Below, one piece after another: positions 57,351 to 62,419 of a stretch of 62,419 nt of DNA. Source of the DNA: Spirogloea muscicola. Taxonomy: Eukaryota > Streptophyta > Zygnematophyceae > Spirogloeales > Spirogloeaceae. Location of the stretch: positions 1,201,828 through 1,264,246 of the forward strand of contig WELB01000014.1 in assembly GCA_009602725.1 (NCBI GenBank), read 5' to 3'. The notes below the pieces were generated by a model. It had not been told where the DNA came from. It made no database searches and saw only the letters and a program-made list of their open reading frames with translations. The position numbers and the translations under genes were made by a program. How positions within the stretch are numbered: the stretch's first letter is position 1; the number at the start of each line of letters is the position of its first letter.

Positions 57351-57904
57351 TGGTCAGTGACAGTCTTTGCTCCACATGCCAGTTTTCCACAGCACCAGTT
57401 TGTACTGGGTTGTGTGTAGAGTTTGTGCACTCTTAAAGTACTGCACTTCATCTTCTTTTTCCATCTTGCAGGGGTAGGTTAGACCCTGCCCGATGTTGTA
57501 GAGACTTAGCATACCGCGACTCATGTTGCACTCTAGGACGCCATAGCCAGCCCATTCTTCTTCCTCACTAGCGGCTTGCGTGATTTCCATTTTATCGATT
57601 GACATGCACACTTACTTCAAAAGCTTGCTGTGTTGTGCGACATGCTGCTTTTATAATTGATTGACAGTGTTTGTGTTGACATGCCAAACTTACATTGAGG
57701 TTGAAAGCTAAGCTAATATGAGGATCGTGTACGCCCGATGTCCATTGATTCCTCTCTTCTGTACTAGGTCCACATAATAGCCCTGACTAGACTCTCTGCT
57801 CACTTGCGACTCTCTGCTCACTTGCGACCTACCTTAGCCTTCAACATACAAGGTGAAGAGATAATACAATGAATAATATGATACAGGCATCTTCTGGCGG
57901 CTGC
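57351..57904. other. Convergent 3' region of AP2 copy 2 and the lipase gene
   Basis: Holds the 3' ends of two convergent genes. It includes a 19-bp tandem duplication (GACTCTCTGCTCACTTGC) near 57789-57827. No coding signal. Confidence 0.5.
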
Positions 57905-60900
57905 TCATGCTGTCCATCTAAGCGCATCAAGCAGACCCTCCCGGAAATTGTAGCACCCATGGTCCGACAACATTGTGTTCGAAAGCACAATCCGCTTGAA
58001 GCGGCAATTAGGATCCGTTCCTCGTATGACAACATGCCGGACCGGTACAGCTTTCCGCTTGGCGCCCTTTGTGTGGACCTCCTCAGTCACCTCCTTGCCG
58101 GTGCCATCTGTTTCCATGGTCACTACGCCAGCCCCTGCCAGTCTTGGCTCCTCCTCAACCTTCTTCCTCGTGAGGGATGCCCACCATGATGAACTCTCGC
58201 CCTTGTCAGGCAGGTTAGCCCTCGTGCCAGGCTCGGCAAAAGTGGCAGCATCCACGCTTCCCCCCTCTGGATATGCTCCATTGACAACGGTTTCTGCCAG
58301 CAGACCCTCCTCAGCCGGCTTACAACTACTGCCAGGCTTCATGGTAGCGTCTGCTGCTTCACCGTCTTTTTGAGAGCTGCTACCCTTGCTGCTGCTCCCA
58401 CCCCAGGCCCACCAACTCCGCGAGCTCTTGTGCTGCAGCGCTGCTTCACGCTCATCCTCCTGCTCAGCTTGCAGCCACAAAACAACCTCTGGCACCCGCA
58501 GGCTCCCCGCCCCTCCATCGTGACCCTGTTCAGCTTCACTTAAGCCTGCCTCGCCCGTGAGGTCCTCTATAGTGAGTGGAGGCACCTCCCCTGCTTGCAA
58601 GGTCTGCCGGACCACGTGATACAGTATCCCTGGCACGACGAGCGGGGGTGCGTTGATGGGACTTGGAAGCTGTCCGTCGGCAGCCGCAAGGTGAGCACTG
58701 GTGGCCTGCTTGGTATCGCTTGCAACAGAAGCTGCTGCACAGTAGATCATGCCAAATCATGCCTCACCAAAGATAAGTACTTGGCCATGAGCTGAGGAGA
58801 TGCCTACAGCACTTTCAGCTAGGAGAAGGATGGACAAATGCATGTAACAAGGAAAAGACAGCTGATTGCCAGTGCAGACTTCTAATGCTACAGTTGTCTC
58901 CCACATCACAATCAGCATCCCAGAACTGGTGAAGCAATAAGAACAGGTGATCCACTTACAGGCGCCGCTCAAGAATGCGCTGACTACCACTGCCCCAGTT
59001 GAGAACCATTGCATAGCAGCCTTTGCCTTCTCCCCATGGTCACCAGCCTTGACTCCCGTGATGCGAGCAGACAATTCATGCTGCAACTGACCCGCCAAAG
59101 TCCCACCATGCTGCACCATCTTCTTATACAGGTGGCCCTTCTCGTAGCCCAACGCATGCTCCACGCTGTTCAAGTGGCGATGTGTAGCATGAGCCATCTC
59201 AAACATTTGGCGCCGCTTGCTGCCATCCTTCAGCACCTGGCTCCTGTCCCATTATCAAGGCACCATCTGTCACTCCAACTTGGACAACAAGGAAGGAGCC
59301 TATCGATGCCTGTGAAGTATCTGGGCCTGGTGATGTATGAGATGAAGATCTGATCGTACATAAGATGCGCTTGCCTTATGGTGTTGACATCCTAATCGCG
59401 GAAGCTAAAGAGCCTGACAGGTACTGCAATCTTGCAAGACATAACCCAAGACGAGTGCCATGACATTGGCCAATCACAACTTCATGAGCTCATGCTGCTA
59501 ATTTATCTTTTGAGACTACAATACTGACCCTCAGTGACTTCAGCAACCACATGGGCAGCTAAGACAAGCCAGGCAAGAACGGTACTTGATTGTTAAGAAT
59601 GTCTACCAATCTGTTGTGATGATCTCTGAGCGGAGATCCTCCAAGGCTGATGCACTTGCTCGCGCGACAACATCATTCTGAGCATGATTCCCAAGATTTG
59701 CAAGATTGTTAGATGTCCAGGTAGAGTAGACAAAAGTGTGACATTTTCATGAACTTACATGTGGAGAGTGGCCTCCATCAGCTGGCAGGCACGCACGCCA
59801 GGTATACTTCAACTTGGAGGCAACAAGCAGAAAGCAGAGGTGTTCATGCACAAACCGCGAGCACAACCGTCCTCACAAAGGAGGACGCTGACGCCAGAGG
59901 TTGATCCACACAGGGAGGGCAAGCAAATGCCCAGCACAAAATGCTGGTGAGCGGGACTCCCAGGTGCTGAGAGATTGGAGATCTGATGGAGCCCTCTTTT
60001 GATGACTGTTGTGATCTTAGCATCATGGTCAAGAGGGTAGCAGTGCCAGCACCCAGAGAATGCCCCGTGATGACCAAGCCATACCCCTGCCCAAGGAGCA
60101 TGGGAGATGAGGGTGTGTAAGCAGTTATGCCGTGCAAACGAATGTAGACATGTAGGATAGCACCTCCTTGACCATCCAATGCAGCGCGTACAATTTGCAA
60201 GACAACGGTGAGGCTTGCAGTAGCTGCAAAGCCTCTTGCTCAGTACAGGCAGTGCACGCAAGGCTCAACTGAGTAACCTTGTTTTCAGCTAGCAACTGCC
60301 GAACTCCTGGTATTTCCTCACGAAGGAGCCACTTAGCAGCCCCAAGCATGCCAGAGTGTGCGTACCTACAATACCACACACGATCGTGAGGCTTGCAGGA
60401 GTCTCTGCTGAAGGTTCCCTTTTGGAAAATGCAAACCCTGATAGTCACAACCTATAATGCATGCCATTTTGAGTAAATTGCGAAGTAGTAAACTGCTACT
60501 GAAGAGCCTCACGACTGATTGCTCACCCGCCTTGAAAGTGCTCGCAATGTGATGTCAGGTCCGTAAGAACATCGGTGGCCGCATAAGTACCCCTAATTCC
60601 AAGTACCACAAGGGCTCTCTCATGATCCAAGGCAACAAAGAAGGCTGGCCTTTGTATTTGCGCCTTGATTGCATGCTTCAAGATGTGCTCCTTATCAACC
60701 TAGGCACCAACAAGACATTGGTTTCAATAATTTTCGGTCAGTATCCATGTGGAGGCCAGTTCATGCTTCACTTTGGCATATTCCATCATTGGCTCGATCT
60801 TCCTATGCTGTCTTGAATTGAAGTACCAGGGCCACAATGAGGAAGTTTCTACCTAGCCTCTCTCATAATGAGCACCTTGATTGCCAGATGCGCATCAGTA

Positions 60901-61145
60901 AGGATGACGCAGGTAATGCCGTGTTCGGCCTTTGAAGAACTTGCTAGCTAAAGTCAAACCAGAACACAGTGCAACTGCCACCTACATGCAGCAGCCGGGC
61001 AAGCGCAGCATTGTCAGACTTAAAAGCAGCCATAACCCAGCGGAGCCAGTGCAGAAGTTCCTCCAGCTCCCGTCTGCAACAGTCAATTGACCAAGGCTGC
61101 TGATCTTCATAAAGCACATCAGAAGGGCCAATAGCCATCACTGCT
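57905..61145 (-). CDS. Class-3 (diacylglycerol-type) lipase, plant family, 5' end not found
   Basis: Serine hydrolase predicted to cleave acyl esters of glycerolipids. Minus-strand exons: 61145-60986, 60699-60527, 60365-60278, 60086-59856, 59677-59607, 59243-58960, 58734-57905; phases agree and give about 612 residues. Motifs in order: RRELEELLHWLRWVMAAFKS; RPAFFVALDHERALVVLGIR and GTYAATDVLTDLTSHCEHF; GYAHSGMLGAAKWLLREEIP; the nucleophile elbow GYGLVITGHSLGAGTATLL (Ser in GHSLG); FACPPCVDQPLASASSFVRT; NDVVARASASALEDLRSEII (candidate Asp); a basic helical part; and the C-terminal domain PPLVVPGILYHVVR and RFKRIVLSNTMLSDHGCYNF (candidate His in SDH). A long Ser/Glu/Lys-rich insert separates the two halves of the C-terminal domain. 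The first exon shown starts in phase 2 after an AG, so one or more upstream exons with the start codon are missing. It converges with the second AP2 gene. Confidence 0.88.
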
Positions 61146-62089
61146 CTACAAAGAGTAAAAGCGGGGGTAGCCACGTGGCAGAATTACCGATGAGCAGCAC
61201 TGCTGCTTGGATGGAATGAGTGAACACGTATTTGAAGTGAAGTACAAGAACGAGTCTGACCATGTTACAAAAGTAGCCTGACACTGACTCGTCGTAAGTA
61301 ACTCACACTCATAAGTACACTGCGCATAATCTGCCTTCGTGAGAAGGTACAAGCAAGGACCTGGCAGTAAATCGTTCCCCAGGAATCGTGTCCGTCACTC
61401 CCTCCTAATAGTGCCTGTGTGCCAGCTTGTAGAGGCCCAGAGTGATTTCAGACACGCTCCAGCTGCTCATGCCAGCAGCGCTCTGGCGGAGGCTTGCTGC
61501 AATGGCCGCCAAAGTTGGCTGGTCCTCCTGAGGAACTTCGTCGTTGTTATTACGTGCTGCCAAGCAATGCGCGGAAACGGAAGCACGTTGTGAGGCGTTC
61601 TAGGTGCTCGTGGAGACAGTCAGATATACAAGCTTAACATTGGCTAGCGAGGCAGTTCAGATGAGCAGCTAGCCACTGGCTAATTAGTATCTTGTAGTCA
61701 TGAGAAGCTGCTACTATTCTTCGGAAGAGGCACGATTGAGCGACTGTGAGAGCGAGCTCTACTTAGAACTTGATGCTGCTCGAGTGCCATCGTCGGTCGC
61801 TGATTACTGACGAGCCAGTCTGGGCAGGAGTTTGGCAGTGATGCACGGGGGAACGTTCAAGATAATGAAAATTGTGCTGACGCAGGTTCCCGACTGGAGG
61901 CACGGCAAAGCGGACGACCGTAAGGGCTGACTGTCACCATCGTGGAACGACGGCGTGCAATAGGCGGAGGCGTGACCCATGAGGTGATGCCAGTCCGGCG
62001 GTTCCGACGGCAACGCCCCCGGAGGCTGTTGAGTCGGCCACCCGCCCATCCCCGCCCGCGCCACGTCTCGGCCAGACCGTCGCGGCCGC

Positions 62090-62120
<31 letters not shown>

Positions 62121-62419
62121 GCGAGCCATGGCCCAGGTGGAGGGCCGGAACTGCAGTCAGTACTACCGGCTTAAATTCGAAACTCCGCACTGGGCGCCAG
62201 GCAGGGATGGCTTGCGGACTGGGGGCCTCCCAGAGAGAGGCCAAGAAGAAAAAAGAAGAAGAAGTGCTCGCCCATAGAGAAGAGGCCGGCCCTTCAGATT
62301 GGGGAGAGTTATTTACGTCCACTTCAACAGCGTCGCCGCCTCAAAGAAGAAAAACGGCCAACCGATCTTGCTCAGCGCTCCCTGCTAGTTTTGCAACGGC
62401 CCCCCGGCCCCCCCCCCCC
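61146..62419. other. Upstream of the lipase, CCG repeats and contig-end-like sequence
   Basis: The missing 5' exon or exons of the lipase should lie near 61150-61600. A CCG run (about 62090-62125) sits in open frames on both strands. A hairpin-repeat partial (AGAAGTGCTCGCCCATAGAG) lies at 62255-62285. The window ends in C runs, as sequence beside a gap often does. No gene claimed. Confidence 0.45.

Noticed and set aside
1-62419. CRISPR arrays, bacterial operons or phage genes
   Set aside because: No regularly spaced direct repeats and no prokaryotic gene layout. The intron-containing plant genes make such systems out of place.

Overview
The window is nuclear DNA from a green plant, most likely a streptophyte alga or an early-diverging land plant. 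Several genes carry introns of about 100-400 bp and match land-plant families closely: a BTB/ankyrin protein like Arabidopsis At2g04740, an FIP2-type BTB/pentapeptide protein, a plant Hsc70-interacting protein (HIP), two AP2/ERF factors and a plant class-3 lipase. All family calls come from recalled family features read in translated exons; no database search was run. The sequence is draft quality, with an N run at 18097-18125 and single Ns at 4344, 14461 and 52965.

Layout. 0-7 kb, minus strand: an 8-exon BTB/ankyrin gene (783-4531) and a GNAT acetyltransferase missing its 5' end (5463-6921). 7-10.2 kb: repeat debris and a Harbinger-type MITE. 10.6-14.1 kb, plus strand: a 12-exon FIP2-like gene. 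14.3-16.9 kb: a decayed PIF/Harbinger transposon with long terminal inverted repeats. 17.3-18.1 kb: a very GC-rich block ending in a gap. 18.9-22.3 kb, plus strand: a large bHLH gene. 23.8-28.6 kb: reverse-transcriptase relics and a young, internally deleted LTR retrotransposon lying on the minus strand. 30.3-34.6 kb, minus strand: a coiled-coil gene with 12 exons, all phase 0. 36.9-38.7 kb, minus strand: a conserved glycine-rich plant protein of unknown function. It lies head to head with the 11-exon HIP gene on the plus strand (39.4-42.6 kb). 42.6-49 kb: gene-poor, with relics, repeats and a GC-rich block. 49.1-52.0 and 54.8-57.4 kb, plus strand: a tandem pair of AP2/ERF genes with the same exon plan. 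57.9-61.1 kb, minus strand: a class-3 (diacylglycerol-type) lipase, incomplete at its 5' end.

The genes do not form a pathway or an operon. They are ordinary eukaryotic single-gene units in a repeat-rich setting. The structural points most worth following are the divergent pair of conserved genes that each appear to use a GC-AG intron, the heptad-sized phase-0 exons of the coiled-coil gene, the bHLH factor lacking the usual basic-region glutamate, the duplicated AP2 genes with an intron inside the AP2 domain, and a dispersed hairpin repeat present in many copies. I found no CRISPR array, rRNA or tRNA gene that I could support.
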